A stretch of DNA of 64,000 nucleotides, taken from Rubripirellula obstinata (GTDB lineage: Bacteria > Planctomycetota > Planctomycetia > Pirellulales > Pirellulaceae). Made by a program: the position numbers and the translations under genes. This document shows positions 63,885 through 64,000 of this stretch, one piece after another (the stretch's first letter is position 1; each line of letters starts with the position of its first letter). The notes under the pieces are model-generated. The model searched no databases. It saw only the letters and a list, made by a program, of their open reading frames with translations, and was not told the origin of the DNA. Location of the stretch: NCBI RefSeq assembly GCF_001642955.1, contig NZ_LWSK01000006.1:1-64000 (forward strand), in the 5' to 3' direction.

Positions 63885-64000
63885 ATGACTGTGGCTCGAA
63901 ATGTTCGCGTATCCGTAGTGCAAATGAAAGATGCCGGCAGCGGCGTGTCAGCCGATGGAGTCGTTGATCCGAATTGTCGGCAAAAGAATGTCGATGCGGC
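63885..64000 (+). CDS. Start of a probable carbon-nitrogen hydrolase (nitrilase family), cut by the window edge
   Basis: The first 38 codons read MTVARNVRVSVVQMKDAGSG and, further on, QKNVDAA. The 'V.VVQM' strand and the 'KNV.AA' helix are how nitrilase-superfamily proteins begin (the later Glu/Lys/Cys triad lies outside the window). AAAAAGGT lies just before the ATG. The identification rests on a short segment. Confidence 0.5.
   Translation, partial: MTVARNVRVSVVQMKDAGSGVSADGVVDPNCRQKNVDA

Overview
The window looks like chromosomal DNA of a planctomycete, most likely a Rhodopirellula/Pirellulaceae-type marine bacterium. This rests on protein families typical of the phylum: a DUF1559 pseudopilin-like protein paired with a small lipoprotein, a very large secreted PVC-type dehydrogenase/cytochrome c fused to an SGNH hydrolase, a DUF6268-type barrel, a DUF5107-TPR protein and a Gly/Gln/Glu/Ser-rich membrane protein of over 1100 residues. 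Shine-Dalgarno sites are mostly weak and GTG starts are common. No rRNA, tRNA, CRISPR array, prophage or transposase gene was seen. The only RNA gene recognised is rnpB.

Layout. 0.2-0.85 kb: yacG directly downstream of rnpB (both minus). 1-4 kb: a secreted PDZ protein, mutY and a convergent nnrE whose stop codon overlaps that of mutY. 4.2-6.8 kb: a lipid-transport (PqiA/MCE) operon. 6.9-13.2 kb: cdsA, then the conserved block phoH, pgpH, ybeY and corC-like. 13.2-15 kb: sufS and sufU (minus). 16-19 kb: class II ribonucleotide reductase nrdJ with a terminator. 19.2-29 kb (minus): cytochrome/dehydrogenase, methyltransferase, polX, a small unknown gene and the giant low-complexity membrane protein. 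29.6-37 kb: an HTH protein, a YjdF-like membrane protein, an outer-membrane barrel, a secreted unknown, rdgB, a small zincin, a membrane protein and a YhcC-like radical SAM enzyme. 37.3-39.7 kb: FHA protein, DUF1559 protein and lipoprotein. 40-46.8 kb: a XylR-type regulator divergent from a DUF5107-TPR gene and a sugar-porter gene, which reads as a carbohydrate-response locus. 47.4-60.3 kb: SGNH hydrolase, ftsK, a membrane protein, an acidic protein, rsgA, ftsH and recQ. 60.4-62.6 kb: a CPXCG zinc protein, a small basic protein, a nucleotidyltransferase-like protein and a Rieske oxygenase. 63.1-64 kb: bioD and the beginning of a probable nitrilase-family gene.

The most novel content lies between genes. 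A 145-bp miniature element with 14-bp terminal inverted repeats CCAACGCCGTGAAG occurs as two complete copies (15228-15372 and 62840-62984). Each is flanked by a perfect 7-bp target-site duplication, and the second copy has inserted into the palindrome of an older copy; removing it with one target copy restores the canonical sequence. Other palindromic families (GTAGGCCGGAAC, GTAGGCCGTAGC, GTAGCGGAA..TTTCGGC and TAGCTGATCCC types) sit mainly at gene 3' ends. Some change bases in both arms together, so pairing is kept. Six of the seven non-overlapping convergent junctions in the window contain elements of these kinds.

A second theme is in-frame tandem repeats of 12, 15 or 18 bp in linkers or termini of otherwise ordinary proteins (MCE protein, nrdJ, YhcC-like protein, a membrane protein and recQ).
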